Assembly: GCF_900103255.1 (NCBI RefSeq)
Contig: NZ_FMWS01000009.1
Location: 1-47,790, forward strand
From: Gilliamella bombi
Lineage (GTDB): Bacteria; Pseudomonadota; Gammaproteobacteria; Enterobacterales; Orbaceae
Direction of reading: 5' to 3'
DNA length: 47,790 nt
Each line of letters begins with the position of its first letter. The first letter of the stretch is position 1. The notes under the pieces were generated by a model. The model searched no databases, had not been told where the DNA came from, and saw only the letters and a list, made by a program, of their open reading frames with translations. The position numbers and the translations under genes were made by a program. This document shows positions 25,934-35,009 of this stretch, piece after piece.

Positions 25934-27074
25934 GCGTTTTGCCAATTTTGGCTTGTAATTTTTGCGTTGAGATTTTTTGCTGTAATTGCATAAAACGATC
26001 AAAACGTTCTTGTTTGATTGTTTCTGGAATTTGGTTTGTCAGTTCATTCGCAACAGCCCCCTCTACTGGGCTATATGGGAAACAGCCAACGCGATCTAAC
26101 TGTGCTTGCGATAAAAATTCGAGCAGTAATTCAAAATCTTGTTCTGTTTCACCAGGGTAACCAACAATAAAAGTTGAACGTAACGTGATATCAGGACAGA
26201 TTTCTCGCCATTTATGGATACGTTCTAAGGTTCTTTCAATGGTTCCAGGTCGTTTCATTGATTTTAAAATTGTTGGACTTGCGTGTTGTAATGGCACATC
26301 TAAATAAGGCAAAATTTTACTATCCGCCATTAATGGAATTAGATTATCGACACTTGGATAAGGATACATATAATGCAATCTGACCCAAATACCCAAATTT
26401 GATAACTGTTCGCAAAGCGTTTGAATATCAGTTTTTAATGGCATTCCATTCCAGAAACTGGTCCTGTTTTTGATATCAACGCCGTAAGCTGAAGTGTCTT
26501 GTGCAATAACTAATAATTCTTTAACACCACTGTCGGCTAGTCGTTTTGCTTCATCAAGTACGTTACCAATAGGGCGACTAATCATTTCACCTCGTAATGA
26601 TGGAATAATGCAAAATGTACAACTATGATTACAACCTTCAGAAATTTTTAGGTAAGCATAATGTTTTGGTGTTAGTTTTATACCTTGTTGGGGAACTAGA
26701 CTGGTAAATGGATTATAAGCAGGTTTTGGTGCATATTTATTAACATGATTTAGTACCGCTTCATAGCTGTGTGGACCTGATATTTCAAGTACTTTTGGGT
26801 GTACAGTCCTAATTTGATCTTCTTTGGCACCAAGGCATCCAGTTACAATGACTTTGCCGTTTTCATTAAGAGCTTCGCCGATTGCTTCTAGAGATTCTTG
26901 TACTGCACTGTCAATAAATCCACAAGTGTTTACAATGACCAGATCGGCATTGTCATAGCTAGGTACGACTTGATAACCTTGTGTACGCAGTTCGGTTAAA
27001 ATTCGCTCAGAGTCAACTAAATTTTTAGGACAGCCAAGGCTCACAAATCCAATTGTAGGGGGTAACATATTCAT
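25752..27074 (-). CDS. rimO: Ribosomal protein S12 methylthiotransferase RimO
   Basis: 440-aa radical-SAM methylthiotransferase modifying the conserved aspartate of ribosomal protein S12. N-terminal UPF0004 domain ligands are Cys15 (SLGCPKN), Cys51 (NTCGFI) and Cys80 (TGCLG). The radical SAM motif is Cys148, Cys152, Cys155 ([10 protein letters not shown]). The C-terminal TRAM domain covers about residues 375-440. The start could also be Met3. First gene of a rimO-(chimera)-mdtK unit. Confidence 0.96.
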   Translation of the reverse strand: MNMLPPTIGFVSLGCPKNLVDSERILTELRTQGYQVVPSYDNADLVIVNTCGFIDSAVQESLEAIGEALNENGKVIVTGCLGAKEDQIRTVHPKVLEISGPHSYEAVLNHVNKYAPKPAYNPFTSLVPQQGIKLTPKHYAYLKISEGCNHSCTFCIIPSLRGEMISRPIGNVLDEAKRLADSGVKELLVIAQDTSAYGVDIKNRTSFWNGMPLKTDIQTLCEQLSNLGIWVRLHYMYPYPSVDNLIPLMADSKILPYLDVPLQHASPTILKSMKRPGTIERTLERIHKWREICPDITLRSTFIVGYPGETEQDFELLLEFLSQAQLDRVGCFPYSPVEGAVANELTNQIPETIKQERFDRFMQLQQKISTQKLQAKIGKTLAVIIDEVDDEGAIGRSMADAPEIDGVVYLNEENQVKVGDIVQVNIEHSDEYDLWGTVKR

Positions 27075-27397
27075 AGTATTTATAATAGTGTGTTATATTA
27101 AAGAGGTATTGTTTGAGAATTCAATAAACTATATTTGTTAATTATCGTTTACAAATCAAAATAAAGTCGGTATTTTATCACATTTCATCATAGTTAATAT
27201 ACCGATTTTCTAATTTCAAATTTACATTAACAATGCTTTGGCTTATCTATTAAGTATTAGTAATAAGTCGGAAAGTAGTTCGTTTGAATAAAAAGGATTA
27301 TTTATTAAGTATTTCTCTGATATTTATCAGTATAAAATAAAGCCTTTATTGACAATAAAGGCTATTTAAAAAATAGAAAGTTAACAATCAAGTTATA
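27075..27397. other. Intergenic region, rimO to siderophore-binding gene
   Basis: About 320 AT-rich bases. They hold the rimO promoter region and, at the right end, the terminator of the binding-protein gene. No ORF or other structure is supported. Confidence 0.5.
27341..27363 (-). terminator. Terminator of the siderophore-binding lipoprotein gene
   Basis: AGCCTTTATTG (27341-27351) and CAATAAAGGCT (27353-27363): a perfect 11-bp inverted repeat, 35 bases past the stop on the minus strand. As RNA the loop would open to about 5 nt. Confidence 0.75.
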
Positions 27398-28324
27398 TTA
27401 TTTTAATGCATTAATGATTTCGTCAATTTGACGATCTATGCTTTCAGCACCACCACCCGACAAATACCAAAGATCAGGAGTTAAATAAACAACCTGTGTT
27501 TTGCTTTTGTTTAATACTTTTTGTGAAAAAAAGTGCTCAGCCATACCTTGATTGCCGATTGCTTTGCTACGATCAACAACAAAAATAATATCAGGTTTGA
27601 CTGATTTAATGTAATTATCATCAATAAAAATTGGTTTTGGTTTGCCTATTAAGTTATTTGCGGGCATAACGGTGAGTGGTACCGCTCGTTTAACATCTAG
27701 TACATCGTGAATCAATGCCGCGCTGGAACTTGAATTGATAAGAATCATCTTCCCATCGTTATGAATAGCAACAATAGCTTTTTTAGAACTAGCTTCGGCT
27801 ACTGCTCGGGCATGTTGAATTTTTTCATCTAATGACTGAATAATATTATCAGCTTTACTCTCAGTGTCTGTAATATTTGCTAGTAGGTGGATATGATTTT
27901 TGGTTGATTCAACATAATTTTGGGCGTTTACACTTAAATTAATGACTGGTGCAATTTTAGATAGATCTTCAGTTTTACTAGCTTGACGGCCATCAATAAT
28001 AATTAAATCTGGCTTAACTTGTCTGATTGCATCAATATTGGGTTCTTTCATATTGCCTGTATCGGTAATTGATGTTTTGTTAAATTGTTGCAAATAAGAA
28101 GGGATAACTGATAGTGGAGTTGCAACAACTATCGAACCTTTACCTAATGCATCTAAAGTATCTAATGCCCCATAGTTCATGACAACAACTTTTTCGGGCG
28201 ACTTAGGAACTTGTACTGTTTGGTTGTTGGCAGTTACACTCATTGTTGTCGTTGATTGGCAACCAGTTAAACTTAATATAATCGATGCAATACTACTTAA
28301 AAATATCTTTTTCTTTTTATTCAT
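27398..28324 (-). CDS. Siderophore ABC transporter substrate-binding lipoprotein (CeuE/FatB-like)
   Basis: 308 aa. Lipoprotein signal MNKKKKIFLSSIASIILSL with lipobox LTGC (Cys22), then a class III periplasmic-binding fold: VVVMNYGALDTLDALG, KPDLIIIDGRQ, the helix-rich middle, KPDIIFVVDRSKAIG and the end WYLSGGGAESIDRQIDEI. That layout is that of CeuE/FatB proteins, which bind catecholate or related siderophores. Start at Met 28324 because of AGGAAAATTGAG just ahead; the longer frame to 28372 runs through the Fur box. It is divergent from a TonB receptor with Fur boxes between. Permease and ATPase genes are not adjacent, which is unusual. Confidence 0.88.
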   Translation of the reverse strand: MNKKKKIFLSSIASIILSLTGCQSTTTMSVTANNQTVQVPKSPEKVVVMNYGALDTLDALGKGSIVVATPLSVIPSYLQQFNKTSITDTGNMKEPNIDAIRQVKPDLIIIDGRQASKTEDLSKIAPVINLSVNAQNYVESTKNHIHLLANITDTESKADNIIQSLDEKIQHARAVAEASSKKAIVAIHNDGKMILINSSSSAALIHDVLDVKRAVPLTVMPANNLIGKPKPIFIDDNYIKSVKPDIIFVVDRSKAIGNQGMAEHFFSQKVLNKSKTQVVYLTPDLWYLSGGGAESIDRQIDEIINALK

Positions 28325-28347
28325 CTCAATTTTCCTGTTTTTATATA

Positions 28348-28368
28348 AATGATAATTATTATCATTTA
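28348..28368. promoter_or_regulatory. Fur box for the binding-protein gene
   Basis: A 9-bp inverted repeat AAATGATAA / TTATCATTT around TTA, in the classic GATAAT-type Fur arrangement, 24 bases upstream of the chosen start codon on the minus strand. Indicates iron-responsive repression. Confidence 0.85.
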
Positions 28369-28406
28369 ACAAAAAGGATTTGTCTAGCTATAAATAATTT
28401 TTTAAA

Positions 28407-28425
28407 GATATTGATAATCATTCTC
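28407..28425. promoter_or_regulatory. Fur box for the TonB receptor gene
   Basis: GATATTGATAATCATTCTC agrees with the 19-bp Fur consensus (GATAATGATAATCATTATC) at 17 of 19 positions, 67 bases ahead of the receptor start codon. Confidence 0.88.
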
Positions 28426-28491
28426 ATATAGTGTAGTCTTCATATATCTTATAAATCTATAAATGTCATTATAAATAATAGGGTTATAACA

Positions 28492-30462
28492 ATGAAAGCA
28501 AAGAAGAAGATTAAATTGGCTACAAATGTCATTAATACTAGTATTTTGTTGTCATTATCGACAGCTGCTATAGCAGCTAGCAATTCAGATACTGACACCA
28601 TGGTTGTTACTGCATCGGGGTTTTCTCAACAAGTCAAAGAAGCGCCGGCTACCATTTCGGTAATTACACCAGAAGAAATTGAAAAAAAACCTTATCGTGA
28701 TGTCACAGATGCGTTGAAGGATATTCCTGGAGTAAATATTACTGGTGGTGGTGATTCTACTGATATTAGTATTCGAGGCATGGATGCCAAATATACCCTA
28801 ATATTAGTAGATGGCAAAAAGGTTAGTACCCGCGAAACAAGACCAAATAGTGATAATTCAGGATTTGAACAAGGATGGTTACCACCATTAACGGCAATTG
28901 AACGTATTGAGGTTGTGCGAGGCCCTATGTCGTCATTATATGGTTCTGATGCGATGGGAGGGGTTGTTAATATTATTACCAAAAAAGTGTCAAATAAATG
29001 GCAAAGTGGTATACGTTTAGAATCGGTTATTCCTTATCGTTCAAAAGAAAAAGATACATATACTGGCAGTTTTTCGACCATGGGACCGATTATTGATGAC
29101 GTTTTAGGTATACAACTTTATGGGCAGTATTCAAATCGTCATGAAGATAAATTTCTTGCTGGTCATGCAGGACAAAAATTACGTAGTTTAAATGGTAAAT
29201 TGTCTTTAAATGCTACAGACACACAAAAATTTGATCTCGATTTTGGACGAGCTTTACAAAATAGTAATGCAACTGCAGGAAAAACAAGAGATAAATCTAG
29301 AAGTGATTTTAATAGAGATAATAGACGAAATACGTTTGCTTTAACACATAATGGTTTGTTTGGTGATGTTTCTACAACTTCATTTGTCTCTTATGAAGGA
29401 AATAATAATCCAAAAAGGAACATGAAAATTCGTAATACGGATGTAGATACACGTGTTACTATTCCTTTTAGTATTAACATGCTGACTTTAGGCGGAAAAT
29501 ATAATTATCAAGAGTTGCATGACGAAGGAAATCAACTAAAAACGACATTATCTAAAATTGATCGTTGGAATTATGCGTTATTTGGAGAAGATGAGTTACG
29601 TATTTTAGAAAATTGGAGTTTAACATTAGGATTACGTTATAACAAAGATGAAAATTATGGTAGCAACTGGAACCCAAGAGTTTACAGTGTGTGGAATATT
29701 GATGATAACTTTACGTTAAAAGGCGGTTATTCTACTGGTTATGCTACACCACAATTACGTTATGTGGTGACAGATTGGGGGCAAGTTACTGGTGGTGGAT
29801 ATTCTGATGGTGTAATCATTGGAAATCCAGATTTAAAACCAGAAAAAACAAATAATTTCGAAATTGGTATAGGTTATACCAATGATTATGGTATTGATGC
29901 CTCTGCAACTGCATTTTACACAAAATATAAAGACAAAATTCAATCATATTATATTTGTAATCGTAAAAAAGGAAGCAAGTGCTTGTTGAATGGTTATAGT
30001 AAAAAATTTGACTTTATACAAGGCCGTGAAAATGTTGGCAAAGCTGATCTTAAAGGCTTTGAATTTTCATTTAAAACGCCTTTATTTACTGATTTCCTAT
30101 TAACATCTAACTATTCTTGGACAAAAACAGAACAAAAAAGTGGGCAATTTAAAGGACGATCTTTAAATCGAACCCCTAAACAAAAATTCAATACTCAATT
30201 AGATTGGTATGTCACCCAACAATGGGATTTATGGACAAAAATGGCCTATTATGGCATGGAATCGTCTAATAACCGTGATGGCACAAAAGTTGAATATCCT
30301 GGTTATACTTTCTGGGACATCGGTGCATCTTATCAAATACATAAACAAGCTAAGGTTTATGCTGGTGTTTATAATCTATTTGATAAAAATGTAACTAACG
30401 ATGATTTTGGTAAAACCTTAGAAGGTAGACGATACTTTGTTGGGACTGAGGTTAATTTTTAA
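28492..30462 (+). CDS. TonB-dependent siderophore receptor, CirA-like
   Basis: 656-aa outer-membrane receptor. Signal peptide to about residue 28 (AAIA-AS), then TonB box DTMVVTA, plug domain (APATISVITPEEIEKKPYRDV, IPGVNITGGGD, SIRGMDAKYTLILVDGK, RIEVVRGPMSSLYGSDAMGGVVNIITKK), then a 22-strand barrel ending ...GRRYFVGTEVNF with terminal Phe. Block order closely follows E. coli CirA, the catecholate and colicin I receptor, over plug and barrel. Iron-catecholate transport is inferred. It is controlled by the Fur box at 28407 and divergent from the periplasmic binding protein. Confidence 0.93.
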   Translation: MKAKKKIKLATNVINTSILLSLSTAAIAASNSDTDTMVVTASGFSQQVKEAPATISVITPEEIEKKPYRDVTDALKDIPGVNITGGGDSTDISIRGMDAKYTLILVDGKKVSTRETRPNSDNSGFEQGWLPPLTAIERIEVVRGPMSSLYGSDAMGGVVNIITKKVSNKWQSGIRLESVIPYRSKEKDTYTGSFSTMGPIIDDVLGIQLYGQYSNRHEDKFLAGHAGQKLRSLNGKLSLNATDTQKFDLDFGRALQNSNATAGKTRDKSRSDFNRDNRRNTFALTHNGLFGDVSTTSFVSYEGNNNPKRNMKIRNTDVDTRVTIPFSINMLTLGGKYNYQELHDEGNQLKTTLSKIDRWNYALFGEDELRILENWSLTLGLRYNKDENYGSNWNPRVYSVWNIDDNFTLKGGYSTGYATPQLRYVVTDWGQVTGGGYSDGVIIGNPDLKPEKTNNFEIGIGYTNDYGIDASATAFYTKYKDKIQSYYICNRKKGSKCLLNGYSKKFDFIQGRENVGKADLKGFEFSFKTPLFTDFLLTSNYSWTKTEQKSGQFKGRSLNRTPKQKFNTQLDWYVTQQWDLWTKMAYYGMESSNNRDGTKVEYPGYTFWDIGASYQIHKQAKVYAGVYNLFDKNVTNDDFGKTLEGRRYFVGTEVNF

Positions 30463-30495
30463 TCACTAAGTAAATTTAATTTTGTCTATAATTTT

Positions 30496-30525
30496 AAGGC
30501 GGCTTTTTAATATAGCTGCCTTTTT
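30496..30525 (+). terminator. Terminator after the TonB receptor
   Basis: AAGGCGGCT (30496-30504), 9-nt loop, AGCTGCCTT (30514-30522) with one G-U pair, then TTT. Confidence 0.85.
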
Positions 30526-30624
30526 AATGATATTATTCAATTAAATATTATTTAATCTGATCTTACAATTAAATTTGTGTATTCATTTATTTATAAATTG
30601 CTTAATACGGTAATTTATTAAAAA

Positions 30625-30884
30625 ATGGACATATTCATCCAAAACAAGAAAAGTGAAACGAGTCGGTTTATTTTAGAAAAGTTAATTGCTTCCTTCAAAT
30701 GATAGATAGTAAAAATTTAGGATGGAACATTGCACTTATTTGTAGTGCTATTAATTGCGATTTATAATCAAATGAATTAAGTTTAATAATTAATTGTTCA
30801 GTAGCTTTTCATTGTACTAGGGAATTATTGACTGGACTATCAGGCTTTAACTTGATAGAAGATAAAAATCAAGTGTTTAACTGA
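30625..30884 (+). pseudogene. Possible remnant of two small overlapping ORFs
   Basis: A 25-codon frame (30625-30702, begins MDIFIQNKKSETSRFILEKL) overlaps by ATGA a second frame (30699-30884) reading MIDSKNLGWNIALICSAINC, then a TAA at codon 24, then on in the same frame through NELSLIINCSVAFHCTREL to a TGA. The ATGA overlap and the frame kept open after a single stop suggest a decayed gene pair. No ribosome site at the first ATG and no family recognised. The rest of 30526-30982 shows nothing else. Confidence 0.25.
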
Positions 30885-30982
30885 TGGTTTTGTTGGTTTA
30901 ATTTGATTGGATTTGAAGCCGTTTAAGATATTATGGCAAAACTACAATAGTTCTTCATACTCAAAATCCAATCACAATAAAA

Positions 30983-31924
30983 TTAATAATCCTTTAATAA
31001 TCTCACAATCTCTTTAATATCATTCGGTGTTGTTTGGCAGCAACCGCCAATTAATTTTGCACCTAATTTTGTCCAGATTGGTAGTTGATTTTTGAAGGTG
31101 CAATCATGTTGATGGTTCTTGTGCCACTGTTTTGTTATTGGATCATATTGTTCACCTGAATTTGGATAAACAATTAATGGTTTGGTTGTAAGCTTATTTA
31201 GCACTTCTAATGCTGGAGTAACACTTTCTAACGCAATGCAGTTAATACCAAGGCTTACAATTTGCTCGAAGTTGTTTAAATAATCTATTACTTGTGATAA
31301 TGGTGTGCCATCGCTAAGATGCTGGGCATCTTTTAATGTAAACGAAAACCATGCATTGATAGTTGGAAACTGCTGTATCAATTTAACTAACGCTTTAATT
31401 TCAGCAAAAGAAGGTAGAGTTTCACAAGCAAGGATATCAACTTGGGCATTAATCAAGGCTTGAATGCGATCACGGTGAAAATCAATAAATTCAGCTTCAG
31501 TTAGTTGATATTCGCCAGTATATTCTGACCCATTAGCAAGATATGCTCCATAGGGGCCAACTGACCCAGCAATCAGTAATGTTTTATTTTGTTTTGTTTC
31601 ATTCAAATACTGCTGTTTAGCTTGCTGTGCAAGTTCAACGCTTTTTTTTATTAATTTGATAGATTCATCAAACGTAATTCCTTTTTTTTCAAACCCTACT
31701 GGTGTGGCTTGATAGCTGGCGGTGATAGCGCAATCGGCGCCAGCTTTAAAATAGTCATAATGAACTTGATAGATCAGTTCGGGCTTTTCAATTAATACTT
31801 TTGCCGACCATAGGCTATCATTAAGATCGCATCCACGGCGTTGTAGTTCACTGGCTAGTGCACCATCAATAATAATGTGATTTTTTTGTTTGAATAGTGC
31901 ACTAATTGGATTATAACTTGTCAT
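30983..31924 (-). CDS. mmuM: Homocysteine S-methyltransferase
   Basis: 313-aa zinc enzyme that methylates homocysteine from S-methylmethionine, giving two methionines. Zinc ligands are Cys229 ([10 protein letters not shown]) and Cys295-Cys296 (IGGCCQTTP). N-terminal [17 protein letters not shown] is the MmuM signature. It overlaps the 3' end of mmuP by 14 bases (mmuM follows mmuP), so the pair is an operon for using plant-derived S-methylmethionine, fitting a host with a pollen or plant diet if the organism is a bee symbiont (inference). Confidence 0.95.
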   Translation of the reverse strand: MTSYNPISALFKQKNHIIIDGALASELQRRGCDLNDSLWSAKVLIEKPELIYQVHYDYFKAGADCAITASYQATPVGFEKKGITFDESIKLIKKSVELAQQAKQQYLNETKQNKTLLIAGSVGPYGAYLANGSEYTGEYQLTEAEFIDFHRDRIQALINAQVDILACETLPSFAEIKALVKLIQQFPTINAWFSFTLKDAQHLSDGTPLSQVIDYLNNFEQIVSLGINCIALESVTPALEVLNKLTTKPLIVYPNSGEQYDPITKQWHKNHQHDCTFKNQLPIWTKLGAKLIGGCCQTTPNDIKEIVRLLKDY

Positions 31925-33314
31925 TTTTTACTGCTCGTTTTTGATAAGATTGGGTAAAGTGATGCGCAATAAAACAGACAATTACAAAAGGAATACCGCA
32001 ATAAAGCGCAATGCGTTGTTCTGGATCGAATGCTAAACCAATGCAAGCAATCAAACACAGAATAAACCCTAAAATTGGCACAAAAGGGTAAAATGGTGCT
32101 TTATATTTTAAGGCATTTTTTTGATTTTCAGATAGTTGCTTTCTAAAAAAGTAATGTGAAATGCAAATACTTAACCAAACTGCTACCACGGCGAAGCCAG
32201 AAATAGCGGTTAATGCTACAAATACAGTATCAGGAGCTATCACGCTTGAAAATAACGCTAACAATCCACCAAGCATACTTACTGCAATAGCGATCATTGG
32301 AATACCTTTATTGGTTAATTTAGCAAAGCACTTTGGTAGTGTACCTTGATTAGACAACGACCACATCATACGCCCAGAGGCATAAAGTCCTGAATTAGCG
32401 GCTGATAAAATAGCGGTTACAATAACAAAATTAAATATATCAGCAGCATATGGAATACCGATATTTTCAAATACCATTACAAATGGACTAGTAATAACGC
32501 CAGCTTGATCCATAGGTAGTAGAGAGGCTAACACAATAATGGTTCCAATAAAAAAGAGAATCAATCTTAAAATTGTTGTTTTAATGGCAAGTGGAATCGA
32601 TTTTTCGGGATTATGAGTTTCGCCCGCAGCAATACCAATTAACTCGGTACCAGAAAAGGCAAAATTAACTGAAACCATCGTCATGATAATTGGTGTTATA
32701 CCATTAGGAAACCAGCCATTATCGGTAATATTGTGTAAAAAAGGTGCTGGCATGTCATTTTTCATAGGAACAAAACCAAAGATAGCAGCAGCTCCAGCAA
32801 CAATAAAAATAATAATAGTGATGACTTTAATGATTGAAAACCAAAATTCACTTTCGGCAAAGAATTGAGCGGTTATAATGTTTAATGCAAAGATTACGAT
32901 ACAAAAAATTAAACACCAAATCCAGACCGAAACAGTAGGGAACCAATACTTCATACATAATCCAGCTGCGGTTAGACTTGAACCAAGTGCCACTGTCCAA
33001 GTTAACCAATACAGCCAAGCAACGGTATAACCAGTGCCAGGACTAATAAAGCGAGAAGCATAAGTGTGAAATGCACCTGTTTCAGGCATAGCGACAGCCA
33101 GTTCGCCTAGGCACAACATCACTAAATAAACAACTAATGCACCAATTAAATAAGCAATAATAGCGCCAATAGCCCCAGCAGTAGCAATAATATAACCAGT
33201 ATTAAAAAATAAACCTGTGCCAATAACGCCACCCAGTGACAACATAATTAAATGACGGGTTTTCATGGTTCGTTTAAATTGGTTTTCTGTTGTGGATGAT
33301 GAATTTGTATTCAT
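31911..33314 (-). CDS. mmuP: S-methylmethionine permease
   Basis: 467-aa APC-superfamily amino-acid permease with twelve membrane segments. The N-terminal [19 protein letters not shown] is the conserved amino-acid-permease motif; [27 protein letters not shown] is the second. The assignment to S-methylmethionine rests on the overlap with mmuM and overall resemblance to MmuP; on sequence alone it is an amino-acid permease of the same subfamily. Confidence 0.9.
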   Translation of the reverse strand: MNTNSSSTTENQFKRTMKTRHLIMLSLGGVIGTGLFFNTGYIIATAGAIGAIIAYLIGALVVYLVMLCLGELAVAMPETGAFHTYASRFISPGTGYTVAWLYWLTWTVALGSSLTAAGLCMKYWFPTVSVWIWCLIFCIVIFALNIITAQFFAESEFWFSIIKVITIIIFIVAGAAAIFGFVPMKNDMPAPFLHNITDNGWFPNGITPIIMTMVSVNFAFSGTELIGIAAGETHNPEKSIPLAIKTTILRLILFFIGTIIVLASLLPMDQAGVITSPFVMVFENIGIPYAADIFNFVIVTAILSAANSGLYASGRMMWSLSNQGTLPKCFAKLTNKGIPMIAIAVSMLGGLLALFSSVIAPDTVFVALTAISGFAVVAVWLSICISHYFFRKQLSENQKNALKYKAPFYPFVPILGFILCLIACIGLAFDPEQRIALYCGIPFVIVCFIAHHFTQSYQKRAVKNDKL

Positions 33315-33346
33315 AAATTTTTTTGCTTAAGTTAAAAATAATAAGA

Positions 33347-33369
33347 TTCCGCCAAAATTAGTGGCGGAA
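33347..33369 (-). terminator. Terminator-like hairpin after the first ydgA-like gene
   Basis: TTCCGCC (33347-33353) and GGCGGAA (33363-33369) around a 9-nt loop; read on the minus strand it is followed by a T-rich tail (TCTTATTATTTTT). It ends the ydgA-like unit before mmuP. Confidence 0.65.
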
Positions 33370-33403
33370 CTAAATAGGTTAATTTGAATAATAAATTAGC
33401 TAA

Positions 33404-34696
33404 TTATAATTGTTCAAAGAATTCTTCTTTTGTTACTTTTTTACCATTTACGTTAACTTCATCACTATCTTTGGTTAGGCTTATATCAGAATAGATACCT
33501 TTGGTTTTACCATTGCTTGAAGTAAAATATTGAGAGCTACTAATGAAAAATGCGGACATCATTTGTAGGTTTTGATTTGCTTTAGCAATTTGTTCTGGTG
33601 TTACCGTGTTAGAGTTAGGGTTTTCGATCTGTGCGGACGTATACGCTAATACATCAAATGGTGCTTCAAGTTTTAATTTTAGTGAGTCAATTTTATCGTA
33701 ATCAGCTTCATCAATAGCTGTACTATCTACATCAGACATACTGAAAATTAGGTTAAGATTAATATCGCCTGCAGGATTGTGCCAATTCAATTTATTTAAC
33801 GAAAAATTAATATAATGCTTTTGTTCTGTATCATCTGAGTCAGGATAACCTATTCCCAATTGATTAGTGAATAGATGCTTATCAAGTCCTTTAAAATCAA
33901 TATTTATCGAGCCATAACCTAGATTTTGTTGTCCATAAATAATTGAATCTACACTACTTGAAAATGATCCATCGACAGTATTAGTGACATCATTTAGGAC
34001 ATTTTTTTCGTCCATAACGAATTTATTAATAACAACCGAAACTGGTTTTGAATTAAATGATGCAGGGTAGGTTAATAAAATTTTATCAATTTCAATTTTA
34101 GTTGATATGTCAGAGCCAGTAGTATAACTACCAAAGGTGTACTTGCCTTCACCAAGTTCTAATGCACTATCAATTCTTGGAAAGAATGGAACTTCATTTT
34201 GGGTAACTTTTATTGCTTTGCTTGCTAGTTTAACAGTGATATATTCGCCATAACTTATACCTGCATGTCCTGTAATAAAAGGCTGATTGCCCGCTAGCTT
34301 CCAAAGTGTCGGATTAGTTTGTTCGCTCATTTCATATTCTAACCAAGCCATTTTAGGCGCAAAACTTCCTTTGGCGAGTGCAGCGATAGGAAATGGACCA
34401 TGATGAATAGTAACATCATCAGAAAATAAGGTTTTAGGTTGAGCATCGTCGCCTGTAGCATTTTGGAGTGATGCTGTAATAGTTAAATGCAATTTAGTTG
34501 AAAAGATATTCTTTTCATAATTACTTTTTATAATATTAAACGTGAAATCGTTTTGAGTTTGATTAATTTTGTTTGTAATTTGTACCAATTCATTATCGAT
34601 GTTATTTTCGATCATGTTGCCTGTATGCCATGCAGTGCCTACGTAAGCAACCCCTAATACAGCAAATATTCCTATAGCAAGTGTGGTTTTTTTCAT
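33404..34696 (-). CDS. YdgA family protein (DUF945), paralogue 1
   Basis: 430 aa. One N-terminal membrane segment (MKKTTLAIGIFAVLGVAYVG), probably an uncleaved anchor, then a periplasmic DUF945 domain. DDVTIHHGPFPIAALAKG and NKLNWHNPAGDINLNL correspond to blocks in E. coli YdgA. The C-terminus VNGKKVTKEEFFEQL matches the family's ending. It is colinear with the 503-aa paralogue at 35010 but lacks a stretch of about 70 residues in the middle. Family function is not established. It arose by tandem duplication with a piece of mfd (see 34733). Confidence 0.85.
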   Translation of the reverse strand: MKKTTLAIGIFAVLGVAYVGTAWHTGNMIENNIDNELVQITNKINQTQNDFTFNIIKSNYEKNIFSTKLHLTITASLQNATGDDAQPKTLFSDDVTIHHGPFPIAALAKGSFAPKMAWLEYEMSEQTNPTLWKLAGNQPFITGHAGISYGEYITVKLASKAIKVTQNEVPFFPRIDSALELGEGKYTFGSYTTGSDISTKIEIDKILLTYPASFNSKPVSVVINKFVMDEKNVLNDVTNTVDGSFSSSVDSIIYGQQNLGYGSINIDFKGLDKHLFTNQLGIGYPDSDDTEQKHYINFSLNKLNWHNPAGDINLNLIFSMSDVDSTAIDEADYDKIDSLKLKLEAPFDVLAYTSAQIENPNSNTVTPEQIAKANQNLQMMSAFFISSSQYFTSSNGKTKGIYSDISLTKDSDEVNVNGKKVTKEEFFEQL

Positions 34697-34732
34697 TATA
34701 GATCTCTTAGTTATTTATTATATTTTAAATTA

Positions 34733-34866
34733 TCATTCCTGATGATTTATAAAATCAACTAGAAAATTTTTAACATATTCAACGTGATAAATTAATTGTA
34801 ATCCTAGTTGTTATAATTTTAATCGATTTGAGCTTTCTAGGCGATAGTTTTTTGATGTTTTGTAAA
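34733..34866 (-). pseudogene. Fossil of the mfd 3' end between the two ydgA paralogues
   Basis: On the minus strand this reads NYRLESSNRLKL, a TAA stop, then a degenerate match to the last 26 codons of mfd ending DFINHQE and TGA. True mfd ends with the same NYRLESSNRLKL and DFASHQE (36558-36690). The two are colinear codon by codon with no indel over 38 codons. It has no start and cannot be expressed. The rest of 34867-35009 holds a TGCACC/GGTGCA inverted repeat (34868-34913) and nothing else. Confidence 0.85.
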
Positions 34867-35009
34867 ATGCACCTATACAAGTTTAAATAAGTACCTTAGC
34901 ATATTATGGTGCATATATTGTTAACTACTACGCTTGAATCTAAAATAATCGCCAAATTAACCAATATCATTGAAACATTTTATAATTTTTTTAGTGTCGC
35001 TAAAATAAA

